DNA of 64,000 bases, from NCBI RefSeq assembly GCF_009363275.1, contig NZ_CP045324.1, positions 3,844,001 through 3,908,000 of the forward strand. The letters are read 5' to 3'. Each line of letters begins with the position of its first letter. Position 1 is the stretch's first letter. Made by a program: the position numbers and the translations under genes. The notes under the pieces were generated by a model. The model searched no databases and was not told where the DNA came from. It saw only the letters and a list, made by a program, of their open reading frames with translations. Source of the DNA: Marinobacter sp. THAF197a. GTDB taxonomy: Bacteria > Pseudomonadota > Gammaproteobacteria > Pseudomonadales > Oleiphilaceae. Of the stretch, positions 33,953-42,609 are shown piece after piece.

Positions 33953-34861
33953 TCAACCCAAAGCCAGAAAGATCCCCATCAACACCGGCGACAGAAACGA
34001 CAGTAAAAAGCCGGAGGCAATCGCTACCGGCACACAGGCAAGGCCGCCGCTGCTTCGAATAACGGGAAGGGTGAAATCCATGGCGGTTGCACCACCGTAA
34101 CCGATGGCCATGGCCGGGCGCGCACCAATAACCAGCGGAATGATGGCAAGGGCGATGATCTCCCGCAGCACATCGTTCAGGAAGGCCACGCCACCCCAGG
34201 CGGGCCCCAGAGCATCGCCGATCACGATGCCAGACAACGAATACCAGCCAAATCCGGAGGCCAGAGCCAGGGACTGGTGCCAGGGCACATCCAGCCACGG
34301 AATCAGCAAAAGGCCCGCCAGCAGGGAACTCAACGCCATCGCCAGCGCAATGCCCAGGCCCTGGCGGTTCATCAGCAATTTGCGGAGCGACAACCCGGCA
34401 TTACGCAACTGCAGCCCAATAAAGAACAGCAACAGCATCAGCGCCCAGGTAGCCACATCGTCAACCAGCGGCAGTTGCGGTAACAGAAAGTAGCCGGCCA
34501 GGGCCCCAGCGACAACCGCCAGTAGCGGTTTCAAGCCGGCAAGGAACAACCGGCGATAACTCGGCCTCTCCTGACCGGCTTCCTCTCCCGTGGACATGGG
34601 CTGCCAGCGGTGGAACAACCACAGGCCCACCATGTTGGCCACCAGCAGCACCATTACCAACCCCGCCACCTGAGCAGCCATGGTGCCTAACTGGTCCAGC
34701 AGGCCATCCATCTGACCAAGGCCAAGACCCAACAGCGCCAGAATGAAATAGACCAGGGCTTCCACGGTATAGTGTATTACCGTCATCAGACGGCGGTTAG
34801 AGAGCGCTATGGCAAAGCCCAGGAACAAAGGCGCCAGAACAAGCAATGCACCAGTCAGCAT
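33953..34861 (-). CDS. lysO: LysO (YbjE) family L-lysine exporter
   Basis: A 302-residue inner-membrane protein with about eight hydrophobic segments in the two-part DUF340 arrangement of E. coli LysO (N-terminal helices, a hydrophilic loop at about 90-105, then the conserved half). Recognised segments: LLLFFIGLQLRNAGLSLRKL, SGFGWYSLSGIVIGDALGP, LNDVLREIIALAIIP, and GGATAMDFTLPVI. The paired acidic residues used in lysine export are in this half. GAGGGG precedes the ATG at 34861. It may be exported in defence against lysine or its analogue thialysine, by family knowledge. Separate from its neighbours by 65 and 121 bp. Confidence 0.88.
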   Translation of the reverse strand: MLTGALLVLAPLFLGFAIALSNRRLMTVIHYTVEALVYFILALLGLGLGQMDGLLDQLGTMAAQVAGLVMVLLVANMVGLWLFHRWQPMSTGEEAGQERPSYRRLFLAGLKPLLAVVAGALAGYFLLPQLPLVDDVATWALMLLLFFIGLQLRNAGLSLRKLLMNRQGLGIALAMALSSLLAGLLLIPWLDVPWHQSLALASGFGWYSLSGIVIGDALGPAWGGVAFLNDVLREIIALAIIPLVIGARPAMAIGYGGATAMDFTLPVIRSSGGLACVPVAIASGFLLSFLSPVLMGIFLALG

Positions 34862-34926
34862 AAACCCCTCACGGGCAGGTTAGACAATATCGGAAACCGG
34901 CGTCGTGGGCCGGCAACAGCACTGGG

Positions 34927-35247
34927 TCAATGCAGGCCCTGGCCAGAACGATCCTGAACCAGCACCCAGGGGGCAATCACCACGGCCCAGAGTTCGGCAT
35001 TGCGATCGTACCAGGCGCGGGCGAGATCGGGCGCGACCTCCCCTACCTGGCCGCCCGACATCCAGTGCTCGAACTGCGCCTTGTTATCGGCGGTCAGTTC
35101 GGCCGCCACGTTCAACAGATCCAGCTCCGGCGCTACTCGCACCACCTGGCCGCGGGCGTAATAGGTTTGCAGCTCATGCCAGTGAATTCGGGAGGTTTCC
35201 AGGTTCAGTCGTGCTTTGATTTCATCAGGGGATTCAGAAGAAGACAT
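34927..35247 (-). CDS. DUF2288 family protein
   Basis: A 106-residue acidic soluble protein of unknown function. Family hallmarks: KARLNLETSRIHWHELQTYYARG near the start, VVRVAPELDLLNVAAELTADN in the middle, then a conserved AVVIAPWVLVQDR at the C-terminus. No catalytic motif is apparent. GAGGTG lies ahead of the ATG. It lies between lysO and a response regulator, all in the same direction, with 65-86 bp gaps, so a link with either is uncertain. Confidence 0.85.
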   Translation of the reverse strand: MSSSESPDEIKARLNLETSRIHWHELQTYYARGQVVRVAPELDLLNVAAELTADNKAQFEHWMSGGQVGEVAPDLARAWYDRNAELWAVVIAPWVLVQDRSGQGLH

Positions 35248-35333
35248 AACACCTCAACTAAGCAGCTACTCATTCAGGCGCGCCAGCCTAACGCAAATTG
35301 GCCAATCACGCACTCGTCAGGGCCAGCGCTGCA

Positions 35334-35741
35334 TCATGCCCCCTGCGTATTGTCTTTCGCTATTCGATGAATATCATCCGCCAGCGTCATCGGGTCAAAG
35401 GGTTTGGGGATAACACCGATGGCCCCCAATGCCAGATATTCTTGAATTTCAGTGCTCTGAATACGGGCAGTCATAAAAATCACCGGAGTGGCTCGTGTCG
35501 CGTCCAGAGCCCTTAATCTCCGCATGGTCTCAGGACCGTCCATTTCGGGCATCATCACGTCCAGCAGAATCAGATCCGGCTCGAACTCAGGAGCCACTTC
35601 CAGGGCTTGTTGGCCAGAGCTGCAAAGTGCTGCGTTAAATCCACCCACATCCTGCAATGCCAGTTCGGCAATGGCCCGGATATCCGGATCATCTTCCACG
35701 TACAGGATTTTGTTCAGCGATGCCTCAGGAACGGACGCCAT
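35334..35741 (-). CDS. Single-domain response regulator
   Basis: A 135-residue CheY-like receiver with nothing attached. Acidic pair in YVEDDPD, phosphoacceptor Asp61 in LILLDVMMP, Thr91 in FMTAR, Lys113 in IPKPFD: a complete active site. It overlaps the REC-HDOD gene by 17 bp and is the last gene of the three-gene leftward operon. It could be a phosphate sink or a diffusible output of the phosphorelay fed by the two divergent histidine kinases. ATG 35741 has GGAG at normal spacing. Confidence 0.92.
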   Translation of the reverse strand: MASVPEASLNKILYVEDDPDIRAIAELALQDVGGFNAALCSSGQQALEVAPEFEPDLILLDVMMPEMDGPETMRRLRALDATRATPVIFMTARIQSTEIQEYLALGAIGVIPKPFDPMTLADDIHRIAKDNTQGA

Positions 35742-36879
35742 GCTGCGGCTCCTCGGTGGATGGTTTCAGATCCAGACCAATACGCCGCAAAAGTCGCTGA
35801 CATTCATCACTATCCGACTGCCCCCCTGCAATTAATGCGGCGGCCCGCATCACGAGGCGATCTTCACGGGTACTGTCTTTCGGCAAGAAATGCACGGCGC
35901 CAATCATGTCTCTCAGGCTAAGGGGCAGTTTCCATTGTACTTTCAAACGATTGCCATAATCCTGAGACCACTGGCCAATGCACTGCTCTACCTCTGAACC
36001 GTTCAGCGAGCCTCCTTCTGCCGTGAACTGGTTCAGCACTTTCAGAACTGCCATCTCTCCCAAGCGGCTCAGAAGCCCCGCCTGTTGAAATAACGAGGGC
36101 GACTTCCCCAGCCTGATCGCAAGTTTCTGGGCCTCACGCGACACCTGCAATGCCATGTCGTGGAAAGCTCTGGCCTGAGCCTGCAGGTCCGAACTGTCTA
36201 TCTTTCCGGCCACATCCAGTGCCAGCGCCAGAGCCTGATTCAACGCCATGGCCACGCCCATATTGCTGATGGCATCCCGGAGGGATTCAACCGGCTTGCC
36301 CGTGCGCCGGAACGAACTGCTATTGGCCACGTCCAACAGGCGGGCCGTCAGCGCCGCGTCCTCACGCCAGCGCTCCGCCAGCTGAGCCGGTGACAGTTCT
36401 TGCTGCCTGCCGATAAGGTCCAGAACATCGATTGGATCAATATCCGTCGGTAATTGAACCACCGAGTTTAACGACTCTTTCAGATACTCGTCTGCAGAGC
36501 CGTGACCAGAATCGCCGGCAGGGACAAGCTTGGTCAGACGTTCGTGCAACAGCTGTACATCCAGGGGCTTGGTAATATATCCGCTGATACCATGATGGGC
36601 TGCCCTGAGTACCGATTCCCGATCAGAACGCCCGGAAACCATCACGATAGGCACGTCACGATCACCAGCGCGTACTCGCTTGACCAGATCGAGCCCGGAA
36701 CCGTCTGGCAGCTGCCAGTCAATAAGATACAAGTGGTAACGGCTATCACTGTCTAACAGTTGTTGGGCCTCGCTCAAAGATCGCGCAAGACTCACAGCAG
36801 CGCCTTGATGAATACCCGCGACGACCGTCTCAAGCAGCTCACCCACCAGCTCGTCGTCTTCCAGTATCAATGTTTTCAA
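35725..36879 (-). CDS. Response regulator with HDOD output domain
   Basis: 384 residues. Receiver domain (1-125) with Asp54 in LYLIDWQLPDGSG and Lys in GYITKPLD. Then an HDOD domain (about 145-345) with LTARLLDVANSSSF and VESLRDAISNMGVAMALNQAL. HDOD domains look like HD phosphohydrolases without the metal residues and act as protein-interaction outputs in motility and c-di-GMP networks. The start is TTG (36879) with GAGGGG upstream. It is 10 bp after the Hpt-REC-GGDEF gene and overlaps the stand-alone receiver gene. Confidence 0.9.
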   Translation of the reverse strand: MKTLILEDDELVGELLETVVAGIHQGAAVSLARSLSEAQQLLDSDSRYHLYLIDWQLPDGSGLDLVKRVRAGDRDVPIVMVSGRSDRESVLRAAHHGISGYITKPLDVQLLHERLTKLVPAGDSGHGSADEYLKESLNSVVQLPTDIDPIDVLDLIGRQQELSPAQLAERWREDAALTARLLDVANSSSFRRTGKPVESLRDAISNMGVAMALNQALALALDVAGKIDSSDLQAQARAFHDMALQVSREAQKLAIRLGKSPSLFQQAGLLSRLGEMAVLKVLNQFTAEGGSLNGSEVEQCIGQWSQDYGNRLKVQWKLPLSLRDMIGAVHFLPKDSTREDRLVMRAAALIAGGQSDSDECQRLLRRIGLDLKPSTEEPQHGVRS

Positions 36880-36889
36880 CAGGCACCCC

Positions 36890-38608
36890 TCAAGATTTCA
36901 CCCCAACAGGAGACGGATCGTAGAGCGTCACACCATTACGCCCACCCCGTTTTCGTTGGTACAGTGCCTGATCAGCGGCCTCGATGGCTTGATCGGAAAC
37001 AGGAAAATCATTGATTAACGCAACGCCAGCACTCAGGGTAACCTGAAAACTGACATCCCCTGCCCAGAAAACGAGTTCGGCAAAACTCTTACCAATAGCC
37101 TCGATGAGTTTCACCGCCACCGTCGGCTCACAATCGGGCAGAATCAACAGAAACTCTTCGCCACCATAACGCCCGATTACATCAGACTCACGCAGCCGGT
37201 TGCGCAGTAAATTTGCCAGGGTACGAATAACAATATCGCCCTGACCATGCCCCCAAGTATCATTTACTCGCTTGAAGTGATCCAAGTCCAACATGACTAC
37301 ACACGAAGTGTGACCGGCGCGGCGACAGCGGGACAACTCTCGGTCGACTTCCTGCTTGATCAGCGAGTGTTTGAGCAGCCCGGTGAGGCTGTCACGGTTC
37401 ATCAGGTCCGATAACTGGCGGGCACGGTAACAGCGAATGCGTACAGACCGGACAAGGTAATCATCTGTGACCGGCTTCACCAGAAATTCATCGGCACCTT
37501 TGGACAACGCATCCAGCTGGTTTTCAGGATTATCTTCCGATGACAGATACACAATTGGTAAGCCCAGCCAGCGCGGCTCGTAACGTATCAGCCTGGCAAG
37601 CGTAACGCCTGAATAATCCCGTAACTGAACATCCATGAGAACCAGGTCAGGCTCAAACGCCGACAGTTCCGACATCAAGTCCGCCGGGTCAGAAACCAGG
37701 CGGGCAACAATGCCAGCCTGCTTGAGCACCAGACAGTAGTGCTCTCCCAGCTCCAGATCGTCATCAACGATCAACACCCGGCCCTGGGGACGCGAACCCC
37801 GCTCCAGGGCCAGTGATTCGATCCGCTCTGCCAGTTCAGGCAGGTCAAGCGGCTCACAGAAATAGGCCGTTGCCCCCTGCTGTGCTACCCGATACAGGCT
37901 GTCGAACGAGCTTTCATGGCCAATGCACACCACCGGGAACCGACGATGCTCGGCTTTCGGTAAATGCTGCTCACGAAAGTCCATAACGTCGCCCAACACT
38001 GAGTCCACACACAGCAAAATCGAGGCGTTGGCGCGCTCGCGGAGGCGCTCAGCAACGTCATCCGGGCGGTCAATAGAGCCAGATTCACAGACAAAACCGT
38101 AGACGGCTAATGACTTCACCAGGCCAGGCAGATAATCAAGACTGTGTCCGAGCGCCATGACATTGACCTGCATGCCATGGGCCCCGTCGTATGACTCCGC
38201 TGCGGCTGGGGCCTTGGCCTGAGAAACCTCTGCCGTGGTGACGACATCAGGGGCTTTTTCCAGCAACGTAGCGAGTTGCCTGATTTCACTGGCAACTTCA
38301 GCTGAAACAGAGACAAACTCATCACCGGCCACATCGGCACTGGCCGCCGACTCAAGAAGTGCCTTCAATTGCTTTTCTATCACCCTGGCCGACTGACCGA
38401 GCTCAGGCAAGCCAAATGTCCCGGCAGAGCCTGCCATTCGATGCAACAACTGATAACATTTTTCTAGCTCGGAATGCGGCAGCTGTTGCTGATCGATCAG
38501 ACGGGCAAATCCTGAGAGTGTTTCAATATCGCCCCGGGCACGTTCAAAAAACCGTTCCTGCAGAAGCCTCAAACGTTCCTGCAATTGGTCAACGGCTATA
38601 CTGTTCAA
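36890..38608 (-). CDS. Hpt - pseudo-REC - REC - GGDEF diguanylate cyclase
   Basis: 572 residues, cytosolic. Hpt domain at the N-terminus with phosphorylatable His56 (LLHRMAGSAGTFG). A degenerate receiver (about 147-268) lacks the acidic pair and has Glu where the conserved Lys should be (CEPLD). An intact receiver (about 277-398) has VDDD, Asp326 in LVLMDVQL and LVKP. The GGDEF domain (about 405-565) has GGEEF at 482-486 and an RESD inhibitory site five residues before it. It is predicted to be a phosphorelay-controlled c-di-GMP synthase. The TTG start is preceded by GAGG. It heads the leftward operon, divergent from two kinase genes with a 94-bp promoter region. Confidence 0.92.
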   Translation of the reverse strand: MNSIAVDQLQERLRLLQERFFERARGDIETLSGFARLIDQQQLPHSELEKCYQLLHRMAGSAGTFGLPELGQSARVIEKQLKALLESAASADVAGDEFVSVSAEVASEIRQLATLLEKAPDVVTTAEVSQAKAPAAAESYDGAHGMQVNVMALGHSLDYLPGLVKSLAVYGFVCESGSIDRPDDVAERLRERANASILLCVDSVLGDVMDFREQHLPKAEHRRFPVVCIGHESSFDSLYRVAQQGATAYFCEPLDLPELAERIESLALERGSRPQGRVLIVDDDLELGEHYCLVLKQAGIVARLVSDPADLMSELSAFEPDLVLMDVQLRDYSGVTLARLIRYEPRWLGLPIVYLSSEDNPENQLDALSKGADEFLVKPVTDDYLVRSVRIRCYRARQLSDLMNRDSLTGLLKHSLIKQEVDRELSRCRRAGHTSCVVMLDLDHFKRVNDTWGHGQGDIVIRTLANLLRNRLRESDVIGRYGGEEFLLILPDCEPTVAVKLIEAIGKSFAELVFWAGDVSFQVTLSAGVALINDFPVSDQAIEAADQALYQRKRGGRNGVTLYDPSPVGVKS

Positions 38609-38702
38609 AAGGCATTCCTCACTATTTTATTCTCAGCATCTAGTGCACTATTCTCATCAAAGCATGTTTTATCTACAACAGCCATTCGCATAAGGGCCTT
38701 TC

Positions 38703-40478
38703 TTGCGAACTTTAAGCCTCAACGCCCGCATTGTCCTGATTGCCAGCTCAAGCATTGTTATCAGCGTAGCTCTGATTCTATTCATTGCCTACGACAGGCT
38801 GGTTCGCGATTTTGAGCAGGTACTCACGGAGCGCCAGGCATTACAAACGGCCGCAGTGGCCAGCAAGGTAAACGAGGAACTGAGTATTCGTCTGAATGCC
38901 TTGGAGGCATTTGCCAGCGTACTGACGGACGGCGACAACCTTCTACCGCTGTCTGAGCTCGAAGTGCTGCTCGGGCGCCAACCCACTCTGGAAAAGTTGT
39001 TTGGCGGCGGACTGCTGGTCTTCGACAACCAGAGCGTCGCAATCGCTGAAAATCGTTTTGTGCCTGATCGGCTGGGCACCTCCTATGCGGATCGACCTCA
39101 CTTTAAACGAGCCATGCAATCCCGCACGGCTATTGTCAGCCGGCCAATTATAGGACGGACAACCGGTTTGCCACTGTTATCGTTTCTCGCGCCGGTTGAA
39201 AGTGATCATGGCGACTTACTGGGACTAGCCGGGGGCACCATCAACCTGGCAGAGGCAGGCATTCTTCCTGAAGAGATCAAGACTGATGAAGGCACCATTC
39301 TCAAGGTGTTGGACTCCGGAAACTTTATTCAGGTGGACGCCCTTCAGAAGGACCAACCGGCACCCGAGCTTCCCCACCCGGGCGAAGACCCTCTGATCGA
39401 CGCGGCCCTATCCGGCGTCCCCTTCGGCGTGGTCACAGATCTCTCCGGGCAACGCTGGGTATACAGTACCCGACATCTGGAGCGACTCGGCTGGCTATTT
39501 TTGAGTGCAGCGCCTTATGAGCGCGCCATTCAGCCCGCTAGAGCTTCGTTTCGCAGTTTTCTCTGGATCAGCGTGCTGGCAATGCTCCCGCTATTGGTCA
39601 TGACTTACTTTGTGTCCAGGGCTGCTACGCGACAACTGGGCGGGATGTCTCAAAAGATCACGAGAATGGCGGCAGACAGCTCTTCTGCTCAGCGGTTAAC
39701 CACCGAAGGGCCCGCCGAAACCCGAAATCTGGCCAAAGCGTTCAATACCCTGATGGCGGAACGAGAAGCGCTGGATGTTTTGAAAAACCAGTTTGTGTCA
39801 AACGTCAGTCATGAACTGCGCACGCCGCTGACCTCTATCAACGGATCTCTCAGATTGCTGCAATCAGGCTCCGCCGGCGAGTTGCCGCCGAAAGCATCAG
39901 CTATGGTTGAGCTGGCCTTACGCAACGGCCAGCAGCTTCAGGCACTGATTACCGACCTTCTGGACTTTGAGAAGGCAGTAGCGGGAAAGCTCAACGTCCA
40001 GATGCGTGACATTGATCTGAGTGAAGCTATAGAGGCCGCCTGCGCCGGGAACCGGCCGATGGCCGGGCACTACTCCGTCAAACTTGTTGCCAAAACCGAT
40101 AGCATGCTCAGCGTTTTTGCAGATCCTGACCGGCTTCGTCAAATACTGGATAACTTCATCAGTAATGCGATCAAACACTCCCCCAGCGATGGTGTTGTAG
40201 CCGTCAGCGCAAGCTCGACAGCCCCCGGGATTGTTCGCATCATGGTTTCAGATCAAGGCCAGGGCGTACCCGAGCACTTTTTACCCCACTTGTTCCAACG
40301 CTTTGCCCAGGCAGAGGCTGGTTCCAATCGGGCCAAAGCGGGAACCGGGTTAGGGCTTGCGATATGCCGGGAACTTGCCGGCCTGATGTCCGGAAAGGTC
40401 GGCTACGATTACTCAAACGGCGCCCACTTCTGGTTGGAACTGTGTGCGAAAGAACGCCAGGGCGAGGGCCATCTATGA
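38703..40478 (+). CDS. Membrane sensor histidine kinase with periplasmic cache-like domain
   Basis: 591 residues. N-terminal helix (about 8-28), a large periplasmic region (about 30-275) like a double cache sensor (SYADRPHFKRAMQ is typical), a second helix (about 279-300), then HisKA with FVSNVSHELRTPLTSING and an HATPase domain (DQGQGVPEHF, GTGLGLAICREL). No receiver. The TTG start follows AAGGGCCTTTC. The stop overlaps the next kinase ATG (ATGA), so the two kinases are coupled. Likely donor to the Hpt/receivers of the divergent operon. Ligand unknown. Confidence 0.9.
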   Translation: MRTLSLNARIVLIASSSIVISVALILFIAYDRLVRDFEQVLTERQALQTAAVASKVNEELSIRLNALEAFASVLTDGDNLLPLSELEVLLGRQPTLEKLFGGGLLVFDNQSVAIAENRFVPDRLGTSYADRPHFKRAMQSRTAIVSRPIIGRTTGLPLLSFLAPVESDHGDLLGLAGGTINLAEAGILPEEIKTDEGTILKVLDSGNFIQVDALQKDQPAPELPHPGEDPLIDAALSGVPFGVVTDLSGQRWVYSTRHLERLGWLFLSAAPYERAIQPARASFRSFLWISVLAMLPLLVMTYFVSRAATRQLGGMSQKITRMAADSSSAQRLTTEGPAETRNLAKAFNTLMAEREALDVLKNQFVSNVSHELRTPLTSINGSLRLLQSGSAGELPPKASAMVELALRNGQQLQALITDLLDFEKAVAGKLNVQMRDIDLSEAIEAACAGNRPMAGHYSVKLVAKTDSMLSVFADPDRLRQILDNFISNAIKHSPSDGVVAVSASSTAPGIVRIMVSDQGQGVPEHFLPHLFQRFAQAEAGSNRAKAGTGLGLAICRELAGLMSGKVGYDYSNGAHFWLELCAKERQGEGHL

Positions 40479-42532
40479 GAACGCCTGACCACCCCAAAAA
40501 CGAAACTTTGCGGCTGTCTGCCCTCGAGGCAGCTCAGCTTCTGGACACACCGCCGGAAGAGCGATTTGATCGAATTACCAGGCTCGCCGCCAGAACCTTT
40601 GACGTGCCCATTTGCCTGGTATCGCTGATAGACAAGGATCGCCAATGGTTCAAATCCTGCTACGGCCTGGGTGTACGGGAAACCGCCCGCGACATTTCCT
40701 TCTGTGGCCATGCCATTCTTGGCGCTGATACCTTTGTGGTTGAAAATGCGTTGCAAGACGAACGATTTGCAGACAATCCCCTGGTCACCGGCGAACCCGA
40801 CATCCGCTTCTATGCGGGTGCACCACTGGAGGACCGGAATGGCTTTCGCTTGGGTACCTTGTGCCTGATCGACAAGAAGCCGAGAACCTTTTCCAGCGAC
40901 GATCAAAAAACGCTCCGCGATTTTGCAGACCTGGTCGAGCGGGAGTTTCAATATCAGGAGCTCGGGACCTACTATTCGGGGAGAACGCAGGCGCTGAATA
41001 TCCTGAATGACATTTCTCTGGATTCCAGCGGCAGCGTGTCTGAGAGAATCGAGCGCGCTTTGGCCATTGCGACTCAGTATCTCAAGTTGGAAACCGCCAT
41101 TGTCAGCAATATCACCGGCGGCGTTTACACGATCCTTTGGCACCACGAGCGGCATCCGACGTCTCTGGAGAACGGCACCACATTCCCGCTTGAGCAGACC
41201 TACTGCTCACTCCTGGCGGCCCAGGGTAGCGTCCTTGCCATCAACCACATGGCGCGGTCACGCTTCAGCGAACACCCGTGTTATCGGCAATTCCGACTGG
41301 AGAGTTATCTGGCAGCGCCGGTGTGGATCGATGATGAGCTGTTCGGTACGCTGAACTTCTCCTCGCCCATCCCCCGTCGCCCAGTATTTACGGAAACGGA
41401 AAAGACATTCGTCAACCTTCTTGGCCGCTGGATCGCCGACATCATTCAGCAGCAAAAACACACGGAAGTACTCGACAAACTGGTCGCCAACGCGCCGGGC
41501 ATGCTCTATCAATACCGCCTGTGGCCCGACGGCCATAGCACCTTTCCCTACACCAGTGGCGGGATTCAAGCCATTTACCGGGTCACCGCAGAGCAGGCGG
41601 CCAGGGATGCTTCGCCGGTTTTTGAGCGTATTCACCCGGATGACCTGCCCATTGTCGCCGATTCGATACAGTCATCGGCGGAGAATTTGACCCCATGGAT
41701 ACAGAAATACCGTATTCGCTGGAAGGACGATAGCTGGCACTGGGTTGAGGGAAAAGCTCGGCCCGAACGACTGCCTGATGACAGCGTGCTATGGCACGGA
41801 TACATCGTCGACATCGATGAGCGCCACAAGATCGAGGAGATGAAAAGCCAGTTTATTTCCACCGTCAGCCATGAGCTTCGCACCCCCCTGACATCAATCG
41901 CAGGCTCACTGGGTCTTTTAAACAGCAGTTCCCTGGGCCCCTTACCTGAAAAGGCCGAACAGATGGTATCCATTGCTCTCAGAAATGCCGAGCAACTCAA
42001 ACATCTGATCAATGACTTGCTCGACATTGAAAAACTGGTATCCGGCCGCATGGCCATGCACCCCGCCAGACAACCCGTCACCCCGGTTATTGAGGAATCG
42101 ATCGAACGCATGGCGCCTTACCTGGAAAGCCGGCAGATACAGGTTGTCTACCAGCAGGATCACCCGGATATAACGGCCTGGTTCGATCCACAACGACTCA
42201 GCCAGGCGCTGAATAATCTGCTCTCTAACGCCGCAAAGTTTTCAGCGGAGGGTGCCAGCATAGCGGTTTCTACCAGACTGCTCCCTGATCACCTCAGAAT
42301 CCTTGTTACAGACCAGGGCACCGGCATCCCCGACAGCTTTCGCTCTCGCATTTTCCAGAAATTCGCCCAGGCCGACAGCTCCAGTACGAGGGGTAGGCAA
42401 GGCACAGGCCTGGGGCTGGCCATCACTCGAGAGATCATGATTCAGATGGGTGGCAGTGTGGATTTCGAGTCCACAGAGGGCGAAGGGGCAACTTTCTGGC
42501 TGGAAATACCGTTGGAGCCTCCCGAACCCTGA
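40475..42532 (+). CDS. Cytosolic GAF-GAF-PAS sensor histidine kinase
   Basis: 685 residues from ATG 40475, within the ATGA overlap with the preceding kinase; the longer open frame would overlap it by 110 bp. Two GAF domains (about 25-165 with SFCGHAILG and YAGAPLEDRNGFRLGTLCLID; about 185-335), a PAS domain (about 345-465), HisKA with FISTVSHELRTPLTSIAG, and HATPase with DQGTGIPDSF and GTGLGLAITREI. No membrane segment. The kinase core strongly resembles its neighbour's, suggesting a duplication with different sensors swapped in. Signal unknown; the first GAF is of the redox or light-responsive type, but no chromophore Cys is identified. Confidence 0.9.
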   Translation: MRTPDHPKNETLRLSALEAAQLLDTPPEERFDRITRLAARTFDVPICLVSLIDKDRQWFKSCYGLGVRETARDISFCGHAILGADTFVVENALQDERFADNPLVTGEPDIRFYAGAPLEDRNGFRLGTLCLIDKKPRTFSSDDQKTLRDFADLVEREFQYQELGTYYSGRTQALNILNDISLDSSGSVSERIERALAIATQYLKLETAIVSNITGGVYTILWHHERHPTSLENGTTFPLEQTYCSLLAAQGSVLAINHMARSRFSEHPCYRQFRLESYLAAPVWIDDELFGTLNFSSPIPRRPVFTETEKTFVNLLGRWIADIIQQQKHTEVLDKLVANAPGMLYQYRLWPDGHSTFPYTSGGIQAIYRVTAEQAARDASPVFERIHPDDLPIVADSIQSSAENLTPWIQKYRIRWKDDSWHWVEGKARPERLPDDSVLWHGYIVDIDERHKIEEMKSQFISTVSHELRTPLTSIAGSLGLLNSSSLGPLPEKAEQMVSIALRNAEQLKHLINDLLDIEKLVSGRMAMHPARQPVTPVIEESIERMAPYLESRQIQVVYQQDHPDITAWFDPQRLSQALNNLLSNAAKFSAEGASIAVSTRLLPDHLRILVTDQGTGIPDSFRSRIFQKFAQADSSSTRGRQGTGLGLAITREIMIQMGGSVDFESTEGEGATFWLEIPLEPPEP

Positions 42533-42572
42533 GAACCGTCATGATCAGGCCGCCAAACAGATTCGAGAGCAA

Positions 42573-42602
42573 GGGAAACCGGATGCTAAGAACCGGTTTC
42601 CC
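42573..42602. terminator. Hairpin between the kinase and acnA stops
   Basis: Perfect 10-bp stem GGGAAACCGG / CCGGTTTCCC with a 10-nt loop, 7 bp from the acnA stop and between convergent genes. It lacks a T-run on the plus strand, so terminator strength is uncertain. Confidence 0.65.
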
Positions 42603-42609
42603 TCCGTGA

